Assembly (NCBI RefSeq): GCF_014333585.1
Contig: NZ_JACSCW010000002.1
Span: 558,001 to 622,000, forward strand
Reading direction: 5' to 3'
Length of the DNA: 64,000 nucleotides
Origin: Hymenobacter sp. BT188
Lineage (GTDB): Bacteria; Bacteroidota; Bacteroidia; Cytophagales; Hymenobacteraceae
A program made the position numbers and the translations under genes. The notes beneath the pieces are model-generated. The model did not search any database. It worked only from the letters and a program-made list of their open reading frames with translations, and was not told where the DNA came from. How positions within the stretch are numbered: position 1 is the stretch's first letter; each line of letters opens with the position of its first letter. Shown here one piece after another: positions 35,574 through 43,570 of the stretch.

Positions 35574-36557
35574 ATGCGCCTCGTTCGACATCCGGTACTT
35601 TGTAATTATTACGTCACTTACCGGTGTAATGCACGCTGCTCATTCTGTGATATCTGGGAAAAACCATCGCCCTATATTCAGCTAGAGGATGTAGCCCGAA
35701 ACCTGCGCGATCTGAAGCGCTTGGGCGTAAATGTGGTGGACTTCACGGGGGGCGAGCCGCTGCTGCACCGCCAGATTCATGAGTTTGTGGGCCTCGCTCA
35801 CGACATGGGCTTTATTACCACGCTCACTACCAATTGCCTGCTTTATCCGAAATACGCCGAGCGGCTGCGAGGTAAAGTGGATATGTTGCATTTCTCCCTC
35901 GATTCGTCGGAGAGGGAAGTGCACGACAAGGGGCGTGGGGTCGCCTGCTTTGATTTTGTGCTGGAAAGTATTCGGGTAGCCAAAGAATTGGGGGAGTACC
36001 CCGATATCTTATTCACTGTATTTCGCGAAAATCTGGCTCAGCTGGAAGCTGTGTATCGCGACATTACTCAGCCCAATGGCCTGGTCCTCATCATCAATCC
36101 GGCCTTCGAGTACAACAGCGTAGCCACCGGCGAACAATTGACCACCGCCGAGCTAGATTATCTGTCGGCTTTCGGGCGACGCAAAGGCGTTTATCTCAAC
36201 GAAGCGTTTATTCAGCTACGCAAAGATGGCGGCAACCACGTGGCTAAACCGGTATGCCGGGCCGCCAGCACGACGTTGGTTATTTCGCCCAGCAACGAAC
36301 TTGTCCTACCTTGTTATCATCTTGGAGAGAAGAAATTCCCGATTAATGGGCAGCTCTATGAGTTGTATCAGTCGGGGGAAGTGCAGCAGCTAGCGGCGCT
36401 GGAAGGCCGCTTGCCCGCTTGTGAAGGCTGTACCATAAACTGCTACATGCAGCCCAGCTTCGCTGTGGAGACGAGTAAGTATTTCTGGCAGGCCCTGCCT
36501 AGCACGCTCAGATACAACTTAGCGAAAGGCACCTGGAAGCGAATGCTCGCTCGCTAA
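35574..36557 (+). CDS. Radical SAM protein with C-terminal Cys-rich region
   Basis: 327 residues. The radical SAM cluster motif C18-x3-C22-x2-C25 lies in YRCNARCSFCDIW, followed by VVDFTGGEPLLH. A C-terminal Cys set (VCRAAST, LPCYHLGEKK, ACEGCTINCYMQPS) fits a SPASM-like extra cluster region. Such proteins modify peptides, cofactors or lipids; in Bacteroidota relatives are often annotated as hopanoid- or cofactor-type radical SAM enzymes. The substrate cannot be told. It follows the Nth-like gene by 31 nt but has a promoter-like box directly in front of its ATG. It ends overlapping (4 nt) the convergent PH-like gene. Confidence 0.87.
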   Translation: MRLVRHPVLCNYYVTYRCNARCSFCDIWEKPSPYIQLEDVARNLRDLKRLGVNVVDFTGGEPLLHRQIHEFVGLAHDMGFITTLTTNCLLYPKYAERLRGKVDMLHFSLDSSEREVHDKGRGVACFDFVLESIRVAKELGEYPDILFTVFRENLAQLEAVYRDITQPNGLVLIINPAFEYNSVATGEQLTTAELDYLSAFGRRKGVYLNEAFIQLRKDGGNHVAKPVCRAASTTLVISPSNELVLPCYHLGEKKFPINGQLYELYQSGEVQQLAALEGRLPACEGCTINCYMQPSFAVETSKYFWQALPSTLRYNLAKGTWKRMLAR

Positions 36558-37060
36558 TGCACCTGCTCAGGTCGTAGCCGCACGATAAACTGACGCAGGG
36601 CCTCGGGCTGCTGGGTGCCGAGTAATACCCGGTCGCCGTTGTGCAGTTCCAGTTGAAAGCCATAAGAGCCAGCCACGTTGTAAGCATAGTTTGATGTAGA
36701 GAGGCCTCGAATGCCCCAGCCGCCATATTCGCCCAGGGGGGAATATTTGCGTACATGGGCACTTTTTACTTCTGCCCAAGCCACTCGGCGCCAACCCATC
36801 GGATAGAGGCGATAGGAAATGCCTTCTTTATCAAAGTGTGTTTCTAGCCGCAAAAGGGCAAAAATACCCATGGTGAGGATAGTAGGCACTACTAGCACTA
36901 GCCACTTCAAACCAGTTAGGGCTGGCACCCGATCGACCATAAAGAAGGATACGAGGCTTATAGAGAGCGGAATGGCTAGGGTGAGCCACCACCAAGGCTG
37001 CCAAAAGTCCTGACGTTCGGTAAAAAGGGCTGGCAGGGTAGGAGCGTTGGTGGATGGCAT
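36554..37060 (-). CDS. Two-helix membrane protein with PH-like domain
   Basis: 168 residues. Two transmembrane helices at ~20-42 and ~48-67 (PWWWLTLAIPLSISLVSFFM; LKWLVLVVPTILTMGIFALL). After them comes a beta-rich domain (FDKEGISYRLYPMGWRRVAWAEVKSAHVRKYSPLGEYGGWGIRG ... YGFQLELHNGDRVLLGTQQPEALRQFI) of the bacterial PH-domain kind. It is an inner-membrane protein of unknown function. The last 4 nt overlap the end of the convergent radical SAM gene, so neither gene has its own terminator there. Confidence 0.78.
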   Translation of the reverse strand: MPSTNAPTLPALFTERQDFWQPWWWLTLAIPLSISLVSFFMVDRVPALTGLKWLVLVVPTILTMGIFALLRLETHFDKEGISYRLYPMGWRRVAWAEVKSAHVRKYSPLGEYGGWGIRGLSTSNYAYNVAGSYGFQLELHNGDRVLLGTQQPEALRQFIVRLRPEQVH

Positions 37061-37140
37061 AATGAATAGATAAGTAGGCGTCTAATTGAGTCTTAATATT
37101 AGACTTTCTTTGTTAATCCTTTAAGTCTTTCATCTTACCT

Positions 37141-37656
37141 ATGCCCGCTCTGATTTTGCCCGTTAACGGAATTGCCCCCCAGCTTGGCGCCAACTGTTTT
37201 GTAGCCGAAAATGCCACAATTGTGGGCGATGTAGTACTGGGAAAAGATTGTACCGTGTGGTTCAATGCCGTGCTGCGAGGCGATGTAAACAGCATCCGTA
37301 TCGGCGACAAAACGAATATTCAGGATGGCGCCGTCATCCATTGCACCTACCAGAAGGCGGCCACCACAATCGGGGCACGGGTGAGCATCGGGCATCGGGC
37401 CATCGTGCACGGCTGCACTGTGGAAGACGACGTACTTATTGGTATGGGAGCCATCGTGATGGATCATGTGGTAGTGGGCACGGGCTGCATTGTGGCGGCG
37501 GGGGCAGTGGTGCTGGAAAATACGCAGTGCGAGCCTGGCTATCTGTACGCTGGAATTCCGGCCCGCAAAATCAAGTACGTAAGTGAGGAGCAGCGCGCCA
37601 TGATTGCCCGCACCGCCGATAACTATGTGCTGTACGCTAGCTGGTTTCAGCAATAG
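37141..37656 (+). CDS. Gamma-carbonic anhydrase-like left-handed beta-helix protein
   Basis: 171 residues of hexapeptide repeats. The three metal-ligand histidines of gamma-class carbonic anhydrases are present (H67, H85, H90 in GAVIHCTYQ and VSIGHRAIVHGC), as are R46 and D48 (VLRGDVNSIRIG). It should form a trimer with zinc or iron between subunits. Members include active carbonic anhydrases and others of unknown activity (YrdA, PaaY types). The acid loop of Cam is missing, so YrdA-like is more likely. It is monocistronic with a strong terminator. Confidence 0.92.
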   Translation: MPALILPVNGIAPQLGANCFVAENATIVGDVVLGKDCTVWFNAVLRGDVNSIRIGDKTNIQDGAVIHCTYQKAATTIGARVSIGHRAIVHGCTVEDDVLIGMGAIVMDHVVVGTGCIVAAGAVVLENTQCEPGYLYAGIPARKIKYVSEEQRAMIARTADNYVLYASWFQQ

Positions 37657-37663
37657 CTTTATA

Positions 37664-37711
37664 GATCATAAAAAAGCCCCCAGAATATTTCTGGGGGGCT
37701 TTTTTATGATC
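37664..37711. terminator. Bidirectional GCCCCCCAG-family terminator with extended arms
   Basis: GATCATAAAAAAGCCCCC-AGAA / TTCTGGGGGGCTTTTTTATGATC. The symmetry extends past the A/T runs through GATCAT; one C is missing from the left arm. It sits between convergent genes. Confidence 0.92.
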
Positions 37712-37730
37712 CTAACTGGAAGCTGACAGC

Positions 37731-39062
37731 TTACAAGTTCAGTGCTTCGTCAGCTTCTGCCTCACGCTCGGCGGTGGTAATTACCCGAAGCTGTACTAGC
37801 TCCACGGCGCGGCGGGAGCGCTTTAGCACCCGAAATTCGTAGTTATCGACAACGGCCACATCATTTACTTCCGGGATGTTGCCATAAATCATGTTGAGCA
37901 AGCCGCCTACGGTTTCATAATCGTCGCCTTCGGGCAATGGGTAGGGGAGGTACTCGTTGGCATCCGAAATGGCGGTGGAGGTATTCACCCGGTACTCATC
38001 GGCCGATACTTTCTCTACTACAGGCACTTCGTTATCGTACTCGTCCTGAATTTCGCCTACCAGCTCCTCGATAATATCCTCGATGGTGACAATACCCGAC
38101 ACGCCACCAAACTCGTCGGAGACGATGGCGATGTGCATATGCTTACGCTGGAACTGGCGCAGCAAGCGGTTGATTTTTTTGGTTTCCGGTACGAAGTAAG
38201 CTGGCCGCATGATCTTGGCCAGCTCCACCGACTCATTCCGCCGAATCAGTTGCAGCAAGTCCTTCACGTAGAGAATGCCCACGATGTTATCGATGGAGCC
38301 TTCATACACTGGAATGCGCGAATATCCCTCGCTGTACACCGTTTCGAGTACCTCGTCCTGGGGGGCATTTATGTCGATGGCAGCAATCTTGGTGCGGGGC
38401 ACCATAATCTGCTTCACCATCCGATCATTAAACTGAAAGACATTTTCGATCAACTCGTGCTCAGAGTCCTGAATCTCACCGCTCTGCTTACTCTGATCGA
38501 GTAGCATACGAAGCTCTTCGGCAGTATGAACTTCTGAGCCGTGAATGGGCGTAACGCCAATGAGCTTTAAGAAGAAATTCGACAGTCCATTCAATACCCA
38601 GATAAAAGGCCGGAATACGAAATAGAAAAACTGCATCGGCAGCGCCACAAACAAACTCACCGTCTCAGGCCGCTGAATAGCGAGCGACTTAGGAGCCAAC
38701 TCTCCAAAAACGATGTGCAGCACGGTGATGACCGCAAACGACGTTGGCAGCGCGATGCGATGCGCTAATTCAGGGTCGGCCTGGATGCCAACGAGCTCCA
38801 TAAAGGCGATGATGATCTGCGAAACGACGCCTTCACCAATCCAGCCTAAGCCCAGCGAAGCCAAGGTAATGCCGAGCTGAGTAGCAGATAGGTAAGCATC
38901 CAGATGAGCCAGAATACCCTGGGTTACCTTCGCAAAGCGGTTGCCCTCTTGCGCCCGGATGTCTATTTGCGAGGCGCGTACTTTGACAATAGCGAATTCG
39001 GCTGCTACGAAAAAACCATTCGCTAACACCAGCAAAATGGTAAGAAGAATATTTAAGGCCAT
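37731..39062 (-). CDS. CNNM/CorC-family protein (DUF21-CBS-CorC_HlyC)
   Basis: 443 residues in the typical order. The N-terminal DUF21 domain has four membrane segments (ILLTILLVLANGFFVAAEFAIVKVR; ITLASLGLGWIGEG; AVITVLHIVFGELAPKSLAI; FFYFVFRPFIWVLNGLSNF). Then a CBS pair (VPRTKIAAIDINAPQDEVLETVYSEGYSRIPVYEG and HMHIAIVSDEFGGVSGIVTIEDIIEELVGEIQDEYD) and a C-terminal CorC_HlyC domain. These inner-membrane proteins are linked to Mg2+ or Co2+ efflux and are often mis-annotated as haemolysins. It starts at ATG 39062 with a promoter box (39109-39116) upstream. It is convergent with the gamma-carbonic anhydrase gene. Confidence 0.92.
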   Translation of the reverse strand: MALNILLTILLVLANGFFVAAEFAIVKVRASQIDIRAQEGNRFAKVTQGILAHLDAYLSATQLGITLASLGLGWIGEGVVSQIIIAFMELVGIQADPELAHRIALPTSFAVITVLHIVFGELAPKSLAIQRPETVSLFVALPMQFFYFVFRPFIWVLNGLSNFFLKLIGVTPIHGSEVHTAEELRMLLDQSKQSGEIQDSEHELIENVFQFNDRMVKQIMVPRTKIAAIDINAPQDEVLETVYSEGYSRIPVYEGSIDNIVGILYVKDLLQLIRRNESVELAKIMRPAYFVPETKKINRLLRQFQRKHMHIAIVSDEFGGVSGIVTIEDIIEELVGEIQDEYDNEVPVVEKVSADEYRVNTSTAISDANEYLPYPLPEGDDYETVGGLLNMIYGNIPEVNDVAVVDNYEFRVLKRSRRAVELVQLRVITTAEREAEADEALNL

Positions 39063-39108
39063 AGTGTCGGAAACTTCGGCTCACGCGGCCAAGTCTCCTA
39101 TATAACTA

Positions 39109-39116
39109 CAAAAGTA
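39109..39116 (-). promoter_or_regulatory. Bacteroidota -7 box (TACTTTTG) of the CNNM/CorC gene
   Basis: Exact TAnnTTTG match on the minus strand, 46 nt before the ATG at 39062. Confidence 0.5.
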
Positions 39117-39263
39117 CGAGATTCTGCCCAAGCAGTTCGGGCTCCGATCATATTAGTGACTGGGGGGCAAAATCAGAGGGCGTAAATAGCGGCGCAACCC
39201 CCGTCGGCGAAAGTGTGACACTTCCTACCGAACTTTGTTTGCCTTCGAACTGATTATCATCTT

Positions 39264-41477
39264 ATGCTGCCTCAACGAATTCTGCTTTCCCTGCTCTTCC
39301 TTCTGCTCGCCGGCGCGAGTTCGATAGCCCAGGTGCTCACGCCTACCAAGCTTTCTACAGCCGTCAGCCAGCCGACTGCGAAAGTAGGCGACGAGTTAGA
39401 GCTGATCGTGAATGCCAAGATGAGCGACACCTGGCACCTTTACGCCACCGATTTTGACCCTGATCTTGGCCCGACAGTTTTCGCATTTACCTTCCCGAAA
39501 AGCGCGGCTTACGCGGTAGTCGGCAAACCGAAGTCGGTGGGTTCCAAAAAGAAGTATGACGACGTGTTTGGCGGCGACATTACCTACTTTGAAAAGACCG
39601 GCCAGATCCGTCAGCGCATCAAACTTCTACAATCCGGCCCGCTGACGATAAAAGCTGAAGTAGAGTACCAAACCTGCACCGACGTTGATGGTCGTTGCAT
39701 TCCGGGCGATGAAACGCTCGCTTTTGGTCCTATTGAAGTAGCAGCTGCTCCCGGCGGCACTGGTGCTGTGGCTCCTCCAGCCAGCAGTCAATCCGCTACT
39801 TCATCTGCCACTTCTGGGCTGAACGCGGAGGGCAAAATAGCCGCCGCTACAACTGTTGCGCCTGCCGAAACAGCAGAGCCTACGGCTGACCTGTCGCCTA
39901 CGCCGCCCGCTACAACTGCTCAGGCAGCCGTAGTAGCACCAGCAGCTTCCGTAACTACGGCCACGGTAGGCTCTGCTGCAGCGGCTGATGCTACGGGCAC
40001 TGGTAGTATGTGGGGGTTTGGTGTTTTGGCCTTCTTCTCAGGGTTGGCAGCACTCATAACCCCCTGCGTATTTCCCATGGTACCTATGACGGTGTCTTTC
40101 TTCACCGGCGGCACCGACAGCCGGGCGCGGGGCATCATGAAAGCCTTGGTTTATGGCTTGTCCATCATCTTAATTTATACCATCATCGGTGTTATCGTAG
40201 CCCGCCTCCTAGGTGAGGATGGCCCTAATTTCATGGCAACCCATTGGCTGCCCAACCTAATATTCTTTGCGGTCTTTGTAATCTTCGGTCTGTCTTTTCT
40301 AGGACTATTTGAAATTACGCTGCCTAATGCGTTGGTGAATAAAGCCGATGCCCAAGCCGATAAAGGCGGCTGGTTGGGGGTATTCTTTATGGCTTTCACG
40401 TTGGTGCTGGTGTCGTTTTCGTGCACGGGTCCTATTGTAGCCACCGTGCTTGGGTTAGCGGCGCGCGGCGAAACCATTATGCCGGTAGTCGGGATGTTTG
40501 GGTTTTCTTTGGCCTTCGCGTTGCCGTTTACCCTATTTGCCATTTTCCCTTCCTGGCTCAAAAGCCTACCGCGTTCCGGCGGCTGGTTGAATACGGTGAA
40601 AGTCGTGCTGGGCTTTGTGGAGCTTATGCTAGCCCTCAAATTCTTGAGTATGGCCGACTTGGCGTATCACTGGGGCCTGCTCAACCGCGACGTGTACCTC
40701 GTGCTCTGGATTGTACTCTCGGCATTGCTGGGGCTGTATTTGCTAGGCAAGTTCAAGCTATCCCACGACAGCGAAATCACCCATTTAAGTGTGCCGCGTT
40801 TGCTACTGGCCATTTTGGCGTTCAGCTTCATGACTTATCTGGTGCCCGGCTTATTCGGCGCCCCCTTGCCTCTATTGGCCGGCTACTTGCCACCCCAATC
40901 CAACCGCGACTTCACGCTGGCAGCGTCGGGGGCCAATACCGCGGCTCCACTTGCGACTACCGCCGCTAATAAGCTATGTGAAACGCCTCTCTACGCCGAC
41001 TTCCTAGAATTGCCCCACGGGCTGACAGGTTTTTTCGACTTAGAGCAGGCCAAACGTTGCGCCATCGCCCAGAAGAAACCCATTTTCATCGACTTCACGG
41101 GCCACGCCTGCGTCAATTGTCGCAAAATGGAAGCCACCGTCTGGAACGACCCGCAGGTGCTCAAACGCCTCCGCGAAGATTTCGTGGTAGTAGCGCTGTA
41201 CGTAGACGATAAAAAGGAATTGCCTAAGAATGAGTGGTATATTTCTCGGCGCGACAGCAAGAAGAAAAATACGCTGGGTAAGCAGAACGCCGACTTTCAG
41301 ATAGTGGAGTATGGCGTTAATGCCCAGCCTTACTATGTGTTGCTTAATGCTGAGGCCGGCAACCAGCCTTTGGTAGCGCCTGTCGCTTACGAGCCCGATG
41401 TAGCCGACTTTCTGAAGTTTCTGGATGCTGGCTTAGCTCAATACCGGCGCCAGACCCAACCAATGGCCGCCCGGTAA
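39264..41477 (+). CDS. dsbD: Protein-disulfide reductase DsbD family
   Basis: 737 residues. Signal peptide (cleavage after SIA), then an N-terminal DsbD-alpha-like domain (~25-165) with C-x6-C in TCTDVDGRCIPG. A Thr/Ala/Pro-rich linker (~170-245) leads to eight membrane helices starting at WGFGVLAFFSGLAALITPCVFPMVPM, whose Cys belongs to the transmembrane pair with the FSCTGPIVA Cys. A C-terminal thioredoxin-like domain carries CVNC at residues 616-619. It moves electrons from cytoplasmic thioredoxin to periplasmic thiol proteins. The trxA gene lies ~2 kb further on (opposite strand). Confidence 0.93.
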   Translation: MLPQRILLSLLFLLLAGASSIAQVLTPTKLSTAVSQPTAKVGDELELIVNAKMSDTWHLYATDFDPDLGPTVFAFTFPKSAAYAVVGKPKSVGSKKKYDDVFGGDITYFEKTGQIRQRIKLLQSGPLTIKAEVEYQTCTDVDGRCIPGDETLAFGPIEVAAAPGGTGAVAPPASSQSATSSATSGLNAEGKIAAATTVAPAETAEPTADLSPTPPATTAQAAVVAPAASVTTATVGSAAAADATGTGSMWGFGVLAFFSGLAALITPCVFPMVPMTVSFFTGGTDSRARGIMKALVYGLSIILIYTIIGVIVARLLGEDGPNFMATHWLPNLIFFAVFVIFGLSFLGLFEITLPNALVNKADAQADKGGWLGVFFMAFTLVLVSFSCTGPIVATVLGLAARGETIMPVVGMFGFSLAFALPFTLFAIFPSWLKSLPRSGGWLNTVKVVLGFVELMLALKFLSMADLAYHWGLLNRDVYLVLWIVLSALLGLYLLGKFKLSHDSEITHLSVPRLLLAILAFSFMTYLVPGLFGAPLPLLAGYLPPQSNRDFTLAASGANTAAPLATTAANKLCETPLYADFLELPHGLTGFFDLEQAKRCAIAQKKPIFIDFTGHACVNCRKMEATVWNDPQVLKRLREDFVVVALYVDDKKELPKNEWYISRRDSKKKNTLGKQNADFQIVEYGVNAQPYYVLLNAEAGNQPLVAPVAYEPDVADFLKFLDAGLAQYRRQTQPMAAR

Positions 41478-41495
41478 AAGGTAGTTAGCATAATT

Positions 41496-41532
41496 AAAAA
41501 AGCCCCCCAGAAAACTTCTGGGGGGCTTTTTT
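41496..41532 (+). terminator. GCCCCCCAG-family terminator
   Basis: AAAAAAGCCCCCCAGAA / TTCTGGGGGGCTTTTTT after dsbD. Confidence 0.92.
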
Positions 41533-41572
41533 GCTTAAAGTAAAGTCGGATAAATTCGGCTGGAAGGGAAAT

Positions 41573-41602
41573 AAAAAAGGCTGCACCCACCCAGATGCAG
41601 CC
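41573..41602 (-). terminator. Terminator hairpin of the tRNA-like RNA
   Basis: On the minus strand a 7-bp stem GGCTGCA/TGCAGCC closes a 10-nt loop TCTGGGTGGG, followed by T6. The same 10-nt loop recurs in the hairpin just upstream. Confidence 0.85.
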
Positions 41603-41614
41603 TCTCAATTAAGA

Positions 41615-41634
41615 ACGTACCCACCCAGATACGT
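41615..41634 (-). ncRNA. Hairpin with the same 10-nt loop
   Basis: Stem ACGTA/TACGT with loop TCTGGGTGGG on the minus strand, identical in loop sequence to the terminator hairpin at 41579-41602 but with a different stem. It is part of the RNA that starts with the tRNA-like fold. Confidence 0.65.
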
Positions 41635-41672
41635 CCCGGTACTTCCCTTCCCACTATAAAATCCCCAATCAG

Positions 41673-41787
41673 CTGTAGAAGGAGGGCTCGAACCTCCACA
41701 GAGTAGTTAGCCGGCCGCCGGACCAGTTTTTCCCGAATCTCTACCCCCGAGAGAGGAGGGCATGTCTACCAATTCCATCATCCTACA
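41673..41787 (-). ncRNA. tRNA-like RNA with 46-nt variable region (CUC at the anticodon position)
   Basis: All cloverleaf parts can be drawn: acceptor stem TGTAGGA/TTCTACA (one G-T pair), TG linker, Leu-like D arm ATGGAATTGGTAGACAT, anticodon stem CCCTC/GGGGG with loop CTCTCTC, and T arm GGAGG/CCTCC with loop TTCGAGC. Odd points: U1-A72 in place of G1, discriminator G, pyrimidine at position 37, CUC in the anticodon position (a Glu anticodon on a class II body) and a 46-nt variable region. Within that region AGAG/CTCT and CTGGTC/GGCCGG stems can form. CCA is not encoded. Leader, linker and terminator suggest it is transcribed alone from a TACATTTG box at 41821-41828. It could be a mutated or repurposed tRNA, a Y-RNA-like mimic or an unassigned class II tRNA. 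Confidence 0.7.
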
Positions 41788-41820
41788 AGATGCTCAACCA
41801 CCTTTCGTGTTTGATTATGA

Positions 41821-41828
41821 CAAATGTA
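41821..41828 (-). promoter_or_regulatory. -7 box (TACATTTG) of the tRNA-like RNA
   Basis: Exact TAnnTTTG match on the minus strand, 34 nt before the predicted 5' end of the tRNA-like fold. Confidence 0.5.
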
Positions 41829-41899
41829 GTAGAAGCTTCCGAAAAGTAAAAATATGGTAAGCTTTATCAATAAAATTTACACTATTTTTAATAAATGAG

Positions 41900-41907
41900 T
41901 ATTTTTG
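41900..41907 (+). promoter_or_regulatory. -7 box (TATTTTTG) of the Lrp-type gene
   Basis: Exact TAnnTTTG match 31 nt before the ATG at 41938. It is divergent from the tRNA-like RNA promoter; the two -7 boxes are ~70 bp apart. Confidence 0.5.
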
Positions 41908-41937
41908 TTGCAATCTAATAAATGAAAGACCGCAAAA

Positions 41938-42402
41938 ATGGCTCGTGATTACGAACTTGACGATGTAGACCGCAAGATTCTCGCTCTACTCATCGCTGAC
42001 GCGAAAACGCCCTACACCGAAATAGCCCGCAAAGTGCATGTATCTGGCGGCACAGTGCACGTACGCATGGCACGCATGGAGGAGCTAGGTATTGTACTAG
42101 GCTCCACGCTCCGTGTTGATTATCAGAAGCTAGGCTACGGCGTGAGCGCTTTTCTAGGGATTTACCTAACCAAAAGCTCGGTGTCGGATAGCGTGGCGAA
42201 GCTGCTCAGCAAGATCCCTGAGGTAATTAGCATTCACTACACCACTGGCAACTACGGGTTCTTCGCTCGCATCGTGTGCCGCGATACGCAGCACCTACGC
42301 GATGTGCTCCACGACCAAGTTCAGCTGATTGAAGGCATAGAGCGTACCGAAACGCTTATTTCCTTGGAGGAGAACCTGAACCGTTCTATTCAACTCCTCT
42401 AA
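41938..42402 (+). CDS. Lrp/AsnC-family transcriptional regulator
   Basis: 154 residues. An N-terminal winged-helix segment (DDVDRKILALLIADAKTPYTEIARKVHVSGGTVHVRMARMEELGIV) is followed by the RAM/AsnC effector domain (YGVSAFLGIYLTKSSVSDSVAKLLSKIPEVISIHYTTGNYGFFARIVCRDTQHLRDVL). Such proteins form dimers to octamers and respond to amino acids. The target is unknown; an obvious candidate is the divergent tRNA-like RNA promoter ~70 bp away, since Lrp proteins often control neighbours. The start is ATG at 41938. Confidence 0.93.
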   Translation: MARDYELDDVDRKILALLIADAKTPYTEIARKVHVSGGTVHVRMARMEELGIVLGSTLRVDYQKLGYGVSAFLGIYLTKSSVSDSVAKLLSKIPEVISIHYTTGNYGFFARIVCRDTQHLRDVLHDQVQLIEGIERTETLISLEENLNRSIQLL

Positions 42403-42521
42403 AGCCGCGCTTGAGCCAACGCTTGATATAGTCATAGGTCAAAGTTGAATTGGATTGATCCTTGCGCAAAGAGCCTGATTAGCTATACTTAACAGCTCTG
42501 TTTGTCACTTGGCCGCGATTC

Positions 42522-43490
42522 ATGCGTATGAAAGCCCTCCTGATTGCTGTGCTCCTGACCGCTTGGATAGGTCTGCCGGTGTGCACGCAGGCACAAACGT
42601 TGCCTGCTGTTTACCTGAATGCCCGCGATGAGGAAACGCTACCGGATAGCGCCACACATTACCGGGTGGTAGACTTACTTAGCGACACAGAGTTTGGTGT
42701 ACGGGAGTATTCGCTGGTGGGAACGCTGTTGCTGCGCGGCACGCTCACGGCCATCGATCCCCCGGTTCGCAATGGTGTCTTTACGTGGCTTTTTCCCACG
42801 GGAGCCAAAGCCAGCGAGGTGCATTTTCGTGATAATAAGGCCCAAGGATTATTTGTAGCCTGGTACGAAGACGGGCGTGTGCGTAGTCGCGGTGAGTATG
42901 AGCTGGGACAGCGCGTGGGCCCGTGGCTGAGCGTACACCGCAATAGACACAAACGCTCTGAGGGTAGTTATCAAAAAGGTAAGCCTCACGGCGAATGGCG
43001 CTATTATCACGACAACGGCCAGCTCAGCGCCATTGAGCGCCTGTATACTGGCCGCACGCTTAGCCTGACTTATTATTTGCCGGATGGAGCCGCCTTAGCT
43101 GGTACTTCACAAAAAAGGCAGCCCCCAGAATTCCCGGGCGGTGAAGCCGCCTTACTACGTCACATTGCTCAGGCCACGGTGTATCCCAAAGAAGCCCGCC
43201 GCCGCAATCTAACGGGGCAGGTTTTCGTGAATTACACGGTGGGAGAAGACGGCCGCGTTAGTGACGTACACGTGGTGCGTGGTCTTTCACCCGAACTCGA
43301 CAACGAAGCCCGACGCATAATAACCGGTCTGCCTACCTTCCGGCCCGGCCGTGAGTACAACTTGCCCACCGCCATGACGTTCACGCTGGCTATCAACTTC
43401 ACGCCTAACTTCACGCTTTTTGGCAACGCGCTGCCGCCCCAAGGGCCACCCACCGAAGCGCGGGCCAGCAATCCTGACACAAACTTCTGA
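42522..43490 (+). CDS. TonB C-terminal domain protein with MORN-like repeats
   Basis: 322 residues: signal peptide (cleavage near TQA), then repeats of toxin-antitoxin-like MORN/YwqK pattern (GLFVAWYEDGRVRSRGEYELGQRVGPW ... GSYQKGKPHGEWRYYHDNGQLSAIERLY) at ~95-185. The C-terminal TonB domain (FPGGEAALLRHIAQATVYPKEARRRNLTGQVFVNYTVGEDGRVSDVHVVRGLSPELDNEA) is at ~205-295. It has a signal peptide rather than an N-terminal anchor plus Pro-rich spanning segment, so it is probably not the energising TonB itself. Such secreted TonB-C proteins are common in Bacteroidota. A terminator follows. Confidence 0.87.
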   Translation: MRMKALLIAVLLTAWIGLPVCTQAQTLPAVYLNARDEETLPDSATHYRVVDLLSDTEFGVREYSLVGTLLLRGTLTAIDPPVRNGVFTWLFPTGAKASEVHFRDNKAQGLFVAWYEDGRVRSRGEYELGQRVGPWLSVHRNRHKRSEGSYQKGKPHGEWRYYHDNGQLSAIERLYTGRTLSLTYYLPDGAALAGTSQKRQPPEFPGGEAALLRHIAQATVYPKEARRRNLTGQVFVNYTVGEDGRVSDVHVVRGLSPELDNEARRIITGLPTFRPGREYNLPTAMTFTLAINFTPNFTLFGNALPPQGPPTEARASNPDTNF

Positions 43491-43513
43491 GCATCCGGTT
43501 GTTGCTAAAACAA

Positions 43514-43549
43514 GAAAAAGCCCCCTAGACTAAGTCTGGGGGGCTTTTT
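43514..43549. terminator. Bidirectional GCCCCCCAG-family terminator (variant)
   Basis: AAAAAGCCCCCTAGACT / AGTCTGGGGGGCTTTTTT between the convergent TonB-C and thioredoxin genes. Confidence 0.9.
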
Positions 43550-43570
43550 TAATCTACTAAAGGTAGAGCT

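Noticed and set aside
41673..41787. Selenocysteine tRNA or tmRNA
   Set aside because: The loop triplet is CUC, not UCA, and there is no 8-bp acceptor or tag-peptide frame; it does not match either RNA.
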